In this document: positions 27,745 to 35,873 of the stretch, piece after piece
Layout of the letters: the number at the start of each line of letters is the position of its first letter
How positions within the stretch are numbered: position 1 is the first letter of the stretch
Source of the DNA: Ohtaekwangia sp035628875
Lineage (GTDB): Bacteria > Bacteroidota > Bacteroidia > Cytophagales > Cyclobacteriaceae
Assembly (NCBI GenBank): GCA_035628875.1
Contig: DASPIZ010000055.1
Coordinates: 62,001 to 126,000 of the forward strand
Length of the DNA stretch: 64,000 nucleotides
Direction of reading: 5' to 3'
The notes under the pieces: model-generated
Databases searched by the model: none
What the model was told of the DNA's origin: nothing
Seen by the model: only the letters and a program-made list of their open reading frames with translations
Made by a program: the position numbers and the translations under genes

Positions 27745-28513
27745 CTTATTTCATAAAAAACTTTCCACCTACAGTAAGCCCGCACCGCCATTGGCGTGGA
27801 ATAAAATCGAAATCAACCTCGATAAAAAAAAACATAACGGTATCTGGCTGAAGTTAGCCGCATCATTGTTATTTATCGGTGCAACGGGCGCTCTAATCAC
27901 ATTAACGTTACCAGATCAACCTCCAACTATTGCGCAGGTTGAATTGACATCTCCTTCGGTTAAAGCGGAAACTGAAAGTCATGCGATGCCTGAATCCATA
28001 TCCAATGATCTCAGCAGGGAATCATCTGCTGGCTCAACTGTTAATGAAGTCAATAAAATGTTGGATGCTGAAGCTCCGAATGAAACAGTGACAAAAATAA
28101 AAACGGAGCGTACCACCACAGAAACGATCACGAAAAGAACTGAACATGCAATACCAATAACAACAGTGGCAAAAGCACCGTCCCAACCAGATGACGCTGA
28201 AGAGAAAGGCGTTGCTACTATAGGGCAACCATCCGCTCTTTCAGAAACTTTAGCATCACCATCTGAAAACACACAATCCATTACGCTGGTTTTTTCAGCA
28301 GCGGAAACAACGGAGTACCTGGACAAAAAAATAATCGAGTCAGACGATGCAACCTCTGCTGAAAAGAAAACATCTACGTTTCAAAAGCTGCTAAGAAAAG
28401 CAACGGACCTGAAAACCAATCAGGATCCGTTTGGTGATCTGCGGCAAAAGAAAAATGAAATTCTGGCGCTGAATTTCAAATCAGATAAGAAACGTGGACA
28501 AAAAAACAATTAA
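27725..28513 (+). CDS. Single-pass membrane protein, putative anti-sigma factor
   Basis: 262 residues. The start (MKQQPDNLFHKKLSTYSKPAPPLAWNKIE) resembles the short cytoplasmic part of Bacteroidota anti-sigma-like proteins. One membrane helix follows near residues 38-60 (GIWLKLAASLLFIGATGALITL). The remainder is a low-complexity, threonine/glutamate/alanine-rich periplasmic region with no recognisable domain. It overlaps the sigma gene by 20 bases and is followed, after one base, by an outer-membrane protein gene. Position and topology make an anti-sigma role likely; no zinc-finger motif (HxxxCxxC) is present, so it is not a ZAS-type factor. Function is inferred from context. Confidence 0.6.
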   Translation: MKQQPDNLFHKKLSTYSKPAPPLAWNKIEINLDKKKHNGIWLKLAASLLFIGATGALITLTLPDQPPTIAQVELTSPSVKAETESHAMPESISNDLSRESSAGSTVNEVNKMLDAEAPNETVTKIKTERTTTETITKRTEHAIPITTVAKAPSQPDDAEEKGVATIGQPSALSETLASPSENTQSITLVFSAAETTEYLDKKIIESDDATSAEKKTSTFQKLLRKATDLKTNQDPFGDLRQKKNEILALNFKSDKKRGQKNN

Positions 28514-28514
28514 C

Positions 28515-29564
28515 ATGAAACGCATTATTCTAATACTAGCCGGTTTGATGGCTGTGTCCGTAGTAGGTTATAGTCAGCAAAGCGATACGATTATCATTTC
28601 CCTTGCTAAAACCAGTAAGATCGTTTTTACCATAGACGACCGTGACGACATTGAGATTCTGAAACATTATAATTTTCAGGAATTGTTTCGTGATGTGCTC
28701 GACAAACTTGAAAAGAATGATACAACTGCGCTGCTGAAAGACAACGAAGACATCGAAATTGTGATCGACGAAAATGATGAAGTAGTTTCTCCGGACGAAA
28801 CAGACGAAGAAGTCACTGCTGACAGGGATGAAGATACCGACGATGATTACAACGCTGATCATGATGATGATGATTACAATCAAGATGACGACTGGGATAT
28901 CAACATCGGAAGCCGGCGCTGGGGAAGAACATGGCAGTCATTTAATTTTGATCTCGGCACGAATAACTATCTGGAGAATGGAAAATTTCCCGATGCTGAT
29001 AATGAATTATATTCCGTTCGTCCGTGGGGTTCATGGTATCTGGCCATTGCTTCCGTACAACGCAGCAGGATCGCAAAAAAACTATTTCTTGAATGGAGCC
29101 TGGGGATGAGCTGGTATAACTTCAAATTTCAAAACGATGATATACTCATTTCCAAAGGTGACGATGGCGTAACCTTTACCCGCGACACGCGTGAAGACGT
29201 TGATTTTATCAAAAGTAAATTATCTGCATCATACCTGTATGCGTCACTCATACCCGTTGTTGATTTTGGCGACCGCACTCAGAAGCACCGGTTTTGGAAT
29301 CATCACGGCAATTCCTTCCGGATTGGAATTGGTCCCTACATCGCGTACCGGGTTGGAAGTCATTCAAAACTTGTTTACAACGATGGTGGTAGGGAAAAAG
29401 ACAAAGATCGGGATAACTTTTATTTAAATAACTTTCGATACGGCGGAAGGTTACAACTCGGCTACAGGTCTACCGATGTGTTTTTCAACTACGATATCAG
29501 CGAACTGTTCAGTGAAGGAAAAGGCCCGGATCTTAACGCCTTCAGTTTTGGTGTGATCTTTTAA
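28515..29564 (+). CDS. Outer-membrane beta-barrel-like protein with aspartate-rich segment
   Basis: 349 residues from the ATG at 28515, one base after the previous stop; an in-frame start at 28494 would overlap that gene and break the signal peptide. The signal peptide is MKRIILILAGLMAVSVVGYSQ. A strongly acidic tract lies near residues 95-130 (DEDTDDDYNADHDDDDYNQD), possibly calcium-binding. The rest is alternating aromatic/polar strands (WGSWYLAIASVQRSRIAKK; FRIGIGPYIAYRVGSHSKLV; YGGRLQLGYRSTDVFFNYDI) ending in the phenylalanine FGVIF, a typical outer-membrane barrel end. It is the third gene of the sigma/anti-sigma set, so it may be both target and cargo of that regulon. I do not recognise a named family. 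Confidence 0.7.
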   Translation: MKRIILILAGLMAVSVVGYSQQSDTIIISLAKTSKIVFTIDDRDDIEILKHYNFQELFRDVLDKLEKNDTTALLKDNEDIEIVIDENDEVVSPDETDEEVTADRDEDTDDDYNADHDDDDYNQDDDWDINIGSRRWGRTWQSFNFDLGTNNYLENGKFPDADNELYSVRPWGSWYLAIASVQRSRIAKKLFLEWSLGMSWYNFKFQNDDILISKGDDGVTFTRDTREDVDFIKSKLSASYLYASLIPVVDFGDRTQKHRFWNHHGNSFRIGIGPYIAYRVGSHSKLVYNDGGREKDKDRDNFYLNNFRYGGRLQLGYRSTDVFFNYDISELFSEGKGPDLNAFSFGVIF

Positions 29565-29582
29565 GGAGTTAATTCCATCACA

Positions 29583-29612
29583 AGCCCGGGATTTATTTCC
29601 GGGCTTTTTTGT
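29583..29612 (+). terminator. Terminator of the sigma operon
   Basis: AGCCCGG pairs with CCGGGCT around a short AT-rich loop, followed by TTTTTTG. It lies about 20 bases after the stop of the outer-membrane protein gene. Confidence 0.9.
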
Positions 29613-29684
29613 TTATTCCTAACGCTTGTTATAAAGCAAGATGGTTTTTTTTTGCATAATCTTCCTTCCATGTATTTTAATTGG

Positions 29685-29716
29685 CTTGAAAGAAGATGTG
29701 ATAATCCTTATCTTTG
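29685..29716 (+). promoter_or_regulatory. Promoter of the TetR-type gene
   Basis: CTTG at 29685-29688, 20-base spacer, and an exact -7 box TATCTTTG at 29709-29716. The expected start of transcription is only about ten bases before the ATG at 29732, giving a very short leader. Confidence 0.6.
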
Positions 29717-29731
29717 ACCATATTGCTGAAT

Positions 29732-30337
29732 ATGAGTGATGTTAATTCTAATTTATCGCGCAAGGAACAAGTGATCCGTAAAGCTGCAGAGCTTTTTAAG
29801 GATAAAGGGTATGCGGCAGCTTCCATGCGTGACCTGGCCCAACTTCTCGGTATTGAGGCTGCGAGTTTATATTCACACATTAAATCCAAAGAAGAGATTC
29901 TGCGAAGCCTGTGCTTTGACATGGCCGCGGAATTCAGAAAGTCGCTGGAAGAAGTAGAAAAAGAAAATCTTTCCGCCAGCCAGATGCTTCGTAAAGGAAT
30001 CATTGGACATATCCAGGTAATGGCGAAAGACCTGACGGCCTCTGCGGTTTTTATGAACGAACACCGCCATTTAAGTCAGCCTTTTTTACGCGATTTTCTT
30101 CTCCTCCGTATTAACTACATTAACCGCTTTAAAAGTATCATTGAAGAAGGTGTGCGTACCGGGGAATTTAAAGATACAATTGATAAAAAGCTGGCCGTAA
30201 TGACCCTGTTTTCGTCGCTCAACTGGATGCCAATGTGGTATGATCCTGGATCTGCCATCGATCCTGCGCAACTCGGTGAGCAACTTGCCGATATGCTCGT
30301 AAACGGTCTGAAAAATGCTAATAACGCAGGTTCATAA
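29732..30337 (+). CDS. TetR/AcrR-family transcriptional regulator
   Basis: 201 residues from the ATG at 29732; an upstream TTG in frame lies inside the -7 promoter box and is rejected. The N-terminal helix-turn-helix is clear (VIRKAAELFKDKGYAAASMR then DLAQLLGIEAASLYSHIKSK). The C-terminal part (residues 75-200) has the helical ligand domain seen in KstR2/FadR-like regulators of acyl-CoA metabolism (VMAKDLTASAVFMNEHRHLS; YINRFKSIIEEGVRTGEF; SSLNWMPMWYDPGSAIDPAQ). No acyl-CoA genes are adjacent, so the target cannot be given. The WYDPGS segment is shared with many such regulators, which supports a fatty-acid- or aromatic-CoA-related role by inference only. Confidence 0.9.
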   Translation: MSDVNSNLSRKEQVIRKAAELFKDKGYAAASMRDLAQLLGIEAASLYSHIKSKEEILRSLCFDMAAEFRKSLEEVEKENLSASQMLRKGIIGHIQVMAKDLTASAVFMNEHRHLSQPFLRDFLLLRINYINRFKSIIEEGVRTGEFKDTIDKKLAVMTLFSSLNWMPMWYDPGSAIDPAQLGEQLADMLVNGLKNANNAGS

Positions 30338-30344
30338 AAATCAG

Positions 30345-30560
30345 CCTGCAACTCTTTCTGGTCACTTAAGCTCAATAGTGTACCGACATCGCTCAACTTG
30401 CCCCTAAAGGGGAATCATCGCTCAATTTCAACACTAAGTGTGATGGGTCTCTTTAGGGAATAAAGGGTCGGGGTTGGAAGTGACGACGTTTTACTGACGC
30501 CGACATCGCTCGCTCACCCGTTGTTGCTAAAGAGCTTGTTTCATGTGCATAATTGCCGAG
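30345..30560. repeat. Intergenic low-complexity words (CCCCTAAAGGGG and ACCGACATCGCTC type)
   Basis: Gene-free stretch with a perfect CCCCT-AA-AGGGG palindrome near 30400-30411. The word CCGACATCGCTC occurs twice (near 30382 and 30501), and the ATCGCTCAA word recurs near 30418. No gene or promoter is evident. Confidence 0.4.
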
Positions 30561-30573
30561 GATAAACCTATTA

Positions 30574-31109
30574 TTAGTTCAGTCGCGAGAATGGGCCGGC
30601 GAGCAGGGATATCTCTCTCCATAATAGGTTAATCGCATCGTAGGGAGATTTAAAAGAAGCTTTTAGATAGGTTAAAGCGCTGCTGTCTTCAGGAAGTTCA
30701 TTATTGAGCCATTTTAAAATATCATCAGCCAACAATAACATTTCGTTGGTATGATACTTCGGATAGTATCGATAAAGAAAGTCGAGCGCAAACAAAAAAT
30801 CGAGATACTTTACCATATCAAAAATCAACGTAAGGTAATTAAGATTGTTTCTATAAATCCATTGAACGATGATAAATTCGACTTTCACCCTTCTCCATCG
30901 TTCAGCTATCCAATTGGATAAATCATCAGTATCCGGGACATTTAAAGTTACTTGTCTGATAAATTTTTGTAACGAATCGAGATTCTCCTTATCCTGACCT
31001 CCGGATTGTCAGAGATGGTTCGATCCTTAGGTAACAAGAACAAATTAAAGTAACCAAGTCTATAAAATTTCGTTTGGGAATTAACTTCATCGTTGTGAAT
31101 TTGGCTCAT
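30574..31109 (-). pseudogene. Unknown helical protein gene, frame broken
   Basis: From the ATG at 31109 the first frame gives MSQIHNDEVNSQTKFYRLGY, then FNLFLLPKDRTISDNPEVR, and stops near 30948. A second frame, open from about 31010 but lacking a start codon, continues with QDKENLDSLQKFIRQ, DDLSNWIAERWRRVKVEFII and DFLYRYYPKYHTNEMLL and ends at 30574. Together they make a coherent protein of about 178 residues whose length, 536 bases, is not a multiple of three, so a one- or two-base shift between about 30965 and 31012 is implied. I do not recognise the family. It lies divergent to the DinB-like gene with only 41 bases between starts. Confidence 0.6.
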
Positions 31110-31150
31110 GCCTCGTTTTTAAGACCAATGAAATCTTACTAATTTAATAA

Positions 31151-31621
31151 ATGAAAAATTCCGGCTATGAACTTCGCAGCATTGTTCAGCGGTATATACC
31201 TCAGTTAAACGCGCTGACGAAAGAGGAATTCTCCGCAAAGCCATTTCCTGATAAGTGGAGTAAATCCGAAGTGCTCGGACACCTCATTGATTCAGCCCAG
31301 AATAATTTACGAAGATTTATCAGCGCCCAGTACGAATCAGAGCCTCCTTGCATTTTGTATAACCAAGATTTCTGGGTTGGCATTAATGATTATCAGTCCA
31401 TGCCGAAAGACGACCTTATTCAATTGTGGCGCCTGATCAATGAACGGATTTGTGCTATCTGTGAAGCGACATCCGAAAATAAATATAACAGTCTTTGTAA
31501 TACGGGGAGAGAAAGAGAGGAACTCCATACCATAGCCTGGCTAGCCGCTGATTATATCAAACACCTGAAACACCACCTTAACCAGATTTTTCCAAAAAGC
31601 TTTGATGTCGTGTACCCGTAG
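31151..31621 (+). CDS. DinB-family (YfiT-like) protein
   Basis: 156 residues forming the four-helix DinB-like fold. The three metal-binding histidines of the family can be placed: one in the first motif (SEVLGHLIDSAQNNLRR) and two in the C-terminal helix (IKHLKHHLNQI). The WSKSEVLGHLIDS segment is the family's usual signature. DinB-like proteins are metal-dependent thiol transferases or hydrolases, some using bacillithiol; the exact substrate is unknown here. It has no signal peptide, so it is cytoplasmic. No clear TAnnTTTG box precedes it; the gene is divergent to the broken unknown gene at 30574-31109. Confidence 0.88.
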   Translation: MKNSGYELRSIVQRYIPQLNALTKEEFSAKPFPDKWSKSEVLGHLIDSAQNNLRRFISAQYESEPPCILYNQDFWVGINDYQSMPKDDLIQLWRLINERICAICEATSENKYNSLCNTGREREELHTIAWLAADYIKHLKHHLNQIFPKSFDVVYP

Positions 31622-31813
31622 GACGCCAGAATGCTTACCGAAAGTGAATTATAGCCCTAAATATTTGTGTTTCTTCCACGTTTTCAGTTCGTATTAATCC
31701 GTTTAAGCGCACTAAAGTGGCACAAACCATACATGACTGACGTATTAACGAAAACACCGAGAACTTTCATTTATTTATAATCGTATCAGGTAAGGAGGAG
31801 CCCTTTAGTCTTT

Positions 31814-32410
31814 ATGCACAAAATTTATTCAAGTCTTATCATCACATTATGTGGATTAGCATTGGCTAATTGTGGGAAGAAACAAGGCGATGCGACGTTA
31901 CCTTCATTTACCAAAGCCGATTCCGTTACAGAGATGTATCTCGCATTACAGGATAGTATGCTACAGACATGGAATGTGATGATCAACGATGACAATCAGA
32001 AATTAAAGGCGATGCACAACCTGTTGCACGAACTTAGCATTACACATCCCCAAGAAGCTGAAAAATTTGAAATCTTTGAACAGCGGCTCGATCAGCTTGC
32101 GCGTTCTAGGTATACACAAAAGTCCATGTCGAACACAGATGTGGTGGAAGAATATGACTTTGCTTCAAACGCACTCGTTGTTGAACTCATTGCTGATGCT
32201 GAATCAAAACCACAATTTGCATACAACACGACACTCCAGCGGTTGGTTGATCAAATCCTGCGAGCAGAGCGACGAATCAACAATTACCGTATGGAATACG
32301 ATAACATCGTTTATACATACAACGAATTTATTGACCAGAATAAAAATTATTTAACCGAAGCTGATCAAACACTTGAGAAGAAACCAGTATTCGAAATGGT
32401 TTCGGAGTAA
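31814..32410 (+). CDS. Small lipoprotein with LemA-like C-terminal helices
   Basis: 198 residues with a lipoprotein signal (SLIITLCGLALANCGKK). The mature protein is almost entirely helical (EMYLALQDSMLQTWNVMIND; NTTLQRLVDQILRAERRINN; YRMEYDNIVYTYNEFIDQNK). The last segment recalls the LemA fold, in which a tyrosine/asparagine-rich helix of the YNxAVxxYN type packs against a coiled bundle, but the match is loose. An unusually strong Shine-Dalgarno-like stretch, TAAGGAGGAG at 31791-31800, precedes the ATG at a longer than usual 13-base distance. It stands alone. The function is not known to me. Confidence 0.65.
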   Translation: MHKIYSSLIITLCGLALANCGKKQGDATLPSFTKADSVTEMYLALQDSMLQTWNVMINDDNQKLKAMHNLLHELSITHPQEAEKFEIFEQRLDQLARSRYTQKSMSNTDVVEEYDFASNALVVELIADAESKPQFAYNTTLQRLVDQILRAERRINNYRMEYDNIVYTYNEFIDQNKNYLTEADQTLEKKPVFEMVSE

Positions 32411-32529
32411 TCGTCTATGCGCCATCCCAAAATAATTACTCATCGGAAAATAGCATAAACGACCAAACGACCCGCCAATAAGTACGCCTCGAGTAAAAAG
32501 GTACAATTACGTTTTGCGACGTCTGCTCA

Positions 32530-33639
32530 TCATTGAATAAACATAATCTCAACGCGCCGGTTTTTTTGACGAATCTCTTCAGAAGAACCTGAAAGTAACG
32601 GCTGGGCTTTGCCATAGCCACGGCTTTCGATGCGGATTGAAGCGATACCTTGCGACATCAAATACAAGGCAGCACTCTTCGCACGATTCGCCGATAATGC
32701 CATATTATAGCGGTCATCTCCCACATCATCCGTATGGCCCGAAAGAATTACTTTGTAATGTGGATGAGTTTTCATGCTGAAAACCACTTTATCCAATTCA
32801 TCTTTTGAGGCCTGCATGAGTTTATAACTATTGAACTCGAACTGAATATTTTCCAGTACATAACGTTTATTTAATTCAATGCGCTCATCTCCGAATGGCT
32901 TCACCGGAATAACCAGTGTATCGGGTGTATACTTTGCTAAAACACGAACATCATCAACAAAATAATATGCACTGTTGGCGAGCATTTCCTGTTGAATCAC
33001 GCGGTGTTGAATTCGGTAATGTTTTGTTCGTATGTTGTCGTCGAAGTTGCCAATGGTGATGAATTGTTCCCCTCCTCTTGCCAAATATTCATACTGCGCC
33101 TTTTCCCAGTAACCCGTTTGCTGTGTCAGCGCTGTATCCTGAACGGTTTGTAATGTTGGCGAAAACTGCATGGCCTGATCGTGCTTGACCCGAATCACCG
33201 TGTCGCTGATGACCATACCAATCCGATCGATGGCATACATGGAATACGAAGAAAGCTTATAGTGAAAAGTAATCACATACACAGAGTCTGCGATCAACGG
33301 CGTATGCAGTTTACACGCAAGGTATTCGCGATAATCATTATCGCTGTCCATCCACATAAAAATACCAACATAACCTTTGCCCTGGTATGGTGATGAAACG
33401 CCGGCCCAGTTGTGGGGAACATCAGCTTCTCCACGACTACACTCATTGAAATAATCCGGTGTACCTGAATTTGCTGAATACCAATCGCTGATTCTAAATT
33501 CACCCGGATCCTGGCTAAAGTTTCCCGGGCAACTCAGATAAGATTCAAATCCGGAGTTCGGAACAAGGTTTTGAGATACCGCCGGGAAGCAAGTCACCTG
33601 GAGAGAAAATAAAAACACAAACCGGATCACGTGATGCAT
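32530..33639 (-). CDS. OmpA-family outer-membrane/peptidoglycan-linking protein
   Basis: 369 residues with signal peptide (FVFLFSLQVTCFPAVSQ). The first 230 mature residues look like a beta-sandwich of carbohydrate-binding type (NLVPNSGFESYLSCPGNF; DSVYVITFHYKLSSYSMYAI). The C-terminal OmpA domain spans about residues 255-365: ENIQFEFNSYKLMQASKDEL, VILSGHTDDVGDDRYNMALS, NRAKSAALYLMSQGI and SRGYGKAQPL. The aspartate and arginine that bind meso-diaminopimelate are in the D-x-x-x-x-x-LS-x-x-RA pattern. Such proteins anchor surface domains to peptidoglycan. It faces the plus-strand lipoprotein gene with a 119-base gap that holds nothing obvious. Confidence 0.9.
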   Translation of the reverse strand: MHHVIRFVFLFSLQVTCFPAVSQNLVPNSGFESYLSCPGNFSQDPGEFRISDWYSANSGTPDYFNECSRGEADVPHNWAGVSSPYQGKGYVGIFMWMDSDNDYREYLACKLHTPLIADSVYVITFHYKLSSYSMYAIDRIGMVISDTVIRVKHDQAMQFSPTLQTVQDTALTQQTGYWEKAQYEYLARGGEQFITIGNFDDNIRTKHYRIQHRVIQQEMLANSAYYFVDDVRVLAKYTPDTLVIPVKPFGDERIELNKRYVLENIQFEFNSYKLMQASKDELDKVVFSMKTHPHYKVILSGHTDDVGDDRYNMALSANRAKSAALYLMSQGIASIRIESRGYGKAQPLLSGSSEEIRQKNRRVEIMFIQ

Positions 33640-33749
33640 ACTAAATGATATAAAGACCAGGTTATCATGATCATGATTGTCTCTAAAACACAGCCATTTA
33701 TATTACAATATAATTTTAGTGAAGCCTACATAAACCTTCTCCGGCAATA

Positions 33750-33815
33750 GTGAATGCCTAATACTAATACAATGTCGTTGAATACTAATACCCAATGCCT
33801 AATACCCAAAACCCA
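33750..33815. repeat. TAATACCC/CCTAATAC-type intergenic repeat
   Basis: A run of related words: GCCTAATACTAATAC, GAATACTAATACCCAATG and GCCTAATACCCAAAACCC. Similar but shorter text (TGCCTAAAACCTAAAC) recurs near 46472-46487. It lies between the OmpA-type and LysM genes. Confidence 0.45.
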
Positions 33816-33818
33816 ACA

Positions 33819-34907
33819 TCATTTATAATACGTTACTTCAACCCGAAACTTAGGGTCAATAGCGCCCAGCCTGTCGTAGGCCGATTGTGATAATTTGATG
33901 ATCAGTTTATTATTCACTGCCGTATCAGGAAGTTTGCCCATAACACGAACGAAAACTTCGCGGTTATTCATTTCGTTCTTCACTTTCAGGATGGTTCCAA
34001 TAGGCGCAGTACGGTGTAATGCAAGATATTTCCTGTTCCCCTCTGTTCCCTCAATCAGTTGGGCCAATCCTGACTCCATCACTTCATCGCTGTTCTTGGG
34101 AGATTCTGATATCCTGATCGTTTGTGTTTGCGTCGGCGCCTGTGTCTTGGTTTGTGTTGATGCAATTGCCGGATCTGCTTTTGCTGTTACTGTTTCAACG
34201 GTTTCAGCGGGCGTTTTCTGCGTTACTTCAGGTTCCTTTTGTGCAGGTGTCGCGGTTACTACCGGATTCGTATTTGCGGGTGTTGTAACTTCATTCCCTT
34301 TTTGTGGTTGTGAAACATAGATCTCCTGACCAACCTTTAATTCGTCCGACTGCAGTCCATTCCAGGTTTTTATATCCTGAACCGTGACGCCATATTGCCG
34401 GGATACCGAATACAAGGTTTCCTGTGAAGCCACGGTATGCATTTTATTTTTAGCCGGCGGTTGGCTTTCAGTTTTATTGGAAACCGGTGTTGTGGTTTTT
34501 GGTTTCTTCACGATCAACTCCTGACCAATAGCGATAGCGTTATCCGGTAAGTTGTTCCAGGCTTTAATTTCATCCACTGTCACATTATACAGTTTCGAAA
34601 TGGAATACATGGTTTCTTTTGGTTCGACTTTATGAATGCCATGCGTTGAAGAAGCGGTTGCCACTGTCCTGGTATAGGGAACCTTCACGATTTGTCCGAT
34701 CTCCAGGGTAGCTGTCATGCCTGGATTACTTTGCAAAATCACCTCGACCGAAGCACCATAGCGCCGGGAGATTGCATAAAGGGTTTCTTTCTCATCCACT
34801 TTGTGAATTACAAAGATTTTACCATTCACGGTTTCAACACCGAGTGAATCGTAGGAAGGCTGCGGGTGAAAAAATGCGGCACCCGCCAGTATAAATGTAT
34901 GTATCAT
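33819..34907 (-). CDS. Secreted LysM-repeat protein with C-terminal RlpA-like domain
   Basis: 362 residues with a signal peptide (MIHTFILAGAAFFHPQP). Three LysM repeats bind peptidoglycan: VIHKVDEKETLYAISRRYGA, then GIHKVEPKETMYSISKLYNV, then MHTVASQETLYSVSRQYGV, each followed by a GQ-type end (LEIGQIVKVP, IAIGQELIVK, LKVGQEIYVS). A Thr/Pro/Gln-rich linker follows (about residues 200-270). The last 85 residues (LALHRTAPIGTILKVKNEMN; NREVFVRVMGKLPDT; IIKLSQSAYDRLGAIDPKFR) look like a double-psi barrel of the RlpA type. I cannot confirm a lytic-transglycosylase active site. It overlaps the upstream gene by four bases (ATGA), so the two are cotranscribed. Confidence 0.88.
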   Translation of the reverse strand: MIHTFILAGAAFFHPQPSYDSLGVETVNGKIFVIHKVDEKETLYAISRRYGASVEVILQSNPGMTATLEIGQIVKVPYTRTVATASSTHGIHKVEPKETMYSISKLYNVTVDEIKAWNNLPDNAIAIGQELIVKKPKTTTPVSNKTESQPPAKNKMHTVASQETLYSVSRQYGVTVQDIKTWNGLQSDELKVGQEIYVSQPQKGNEVTTPANTNPVVTATPAQKEPEVTQKTPAETVETVTAKADPAIASTQTKTQAPTQTQTIRISESPKNSDEVMESGLAQLIEGTEGNRKYLALHRTAPIGTILKVKNEMNNREVFVRVMGKLPDTAVNNKLIIKLSQSAYDRLGAIDPKFRVEVTYYK

Positions 34908-35692
34908 ATCATTGTATAACTTACAAACTCCATTTTATTCCTGACGAAAAATAAGGAACGCCCAATCGCAAAAAAAGTATCCAAGCCAATTCCTTTAACG
35001 GCAGGATCAAGAATTTCTTTTAATGCAAGATCGCCGTTCAACGTTAATACTATCAAATAATTCGCCAGTTCATTATGCTTAACATAGCACGAAATGGCGA
35101 TATAGGAAGATGTTTCCAGGTATTCTAACGAATTAAGCACTAAAAAATTTAACCGTTCGGCCAGAAATATTTTAACAGTTTCAAAATAGGGCATTCCCTC
35201 CAGGTACTGCACTGGTTTCAATACCTCTCCTGATATTTGAACTTCGCGTGTTTCTGTCCTTTCATGGGCGGCATACTCCTTTCCGGACTGCACCTGCAAC
35301 ACTACCTCTTTCAAGCCCAGTTTGGAGGTATAACCCACAATGCTGTTTTCGCAAATCATGCTTATGGAAAAATCGTTGTGCCACCACAGCAATTTTAAAT
35401 CCTCGAGCGTATAGGCAAGTACCGCTTTTTTATCGGGATTGGCCGTATCCAGGTAAACTGTAAACAATACAACACCGTTTACAATTCCCGACACGTTTAC
35501 CCACCAGGGCTCGTCCAGTTTTCTGCCATGCCATAAAAATTGATTCGTTTTGTAATTCAGGGCAGAAAAGGTGACTTGCTTGTGGGAAGTATCCCGGATT
35601 TCCAATAAGACGAGATCTTCCTTAGGATATGCTACTGTATTCCAAACTACCCCCGAAAAGCGATGGGAAAAGTTAAATTCAGGCATACCCAC
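34904..35692 (-). CDS. DUF4905-like cytoplasmic beta-propeller-like protein
   Basis: 262 residues without signal peptide or membrane helix. It is built of repeated beta strands rich in aromatic and aliphatic residues (WNTVAYPKEDLVLLEIRDTS; HKQVTFSALNYKTNQFLWHG; AVLAYTLEDLKLLWWHNDFS), which suggests a small propeller-like or sandwich protein. It reminds me of the Bacteroidota-specific DUF4905 family, which has no established function; the assignment is from memory. Its stop codon overlaps the start of the LysM gene by four bases, so the two form a translationally coupled pair, perhaps in cell-envelope metabolism. The second methionine (two codons later) is an alternative start. Confidence 0.6.
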   Translation of the reverse strand: MGMPEFNFSHRFSGVVWNTVAYPKEDLVLLEIRDTSHKQVTFSALNYKTNQFLWHGRKLDEPWWVNVSGIVNGVVLFTVYLDTANPDKKAVLAYTLEDLKLLWWHNDFSISMICENSIVGYTSKLGLKEVVLQVQSGKEYAAHERTETREVQISGEVLKPVQYLEGMPYFETVKIFLAERLNFLVLNSLEYLETSSYIAISCYVKHNELANYLIVLTLNGDLALKEILDPAVKGIGLDTFFAIGRSLFFVRNKMEFVSYTMI

Positions 35693-35873
35693 TACTTTTT
35701 TAATTGCTATTTTTATGCAAGTTTAACCTACATCCTTGAAGATTAAAAGGTAATTCGATGAATGGTGGCATTCTTCCTTATCCAGGGCAATGACGAGAAA
35801 ACAAAAAACTGAATCATCACAACAAAAAAATTAATCCTGTATTAAGCATACGTTCCAAAAAAGTGAATAATCC

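Noticed and set aside
28828..29109. 93-codon frame in the acidic region of the barrel-like gene
   Set aside because: Methionine/isoleucine/threonine low-complexity translation of the repeated GAT codons in another frame; a shadow.
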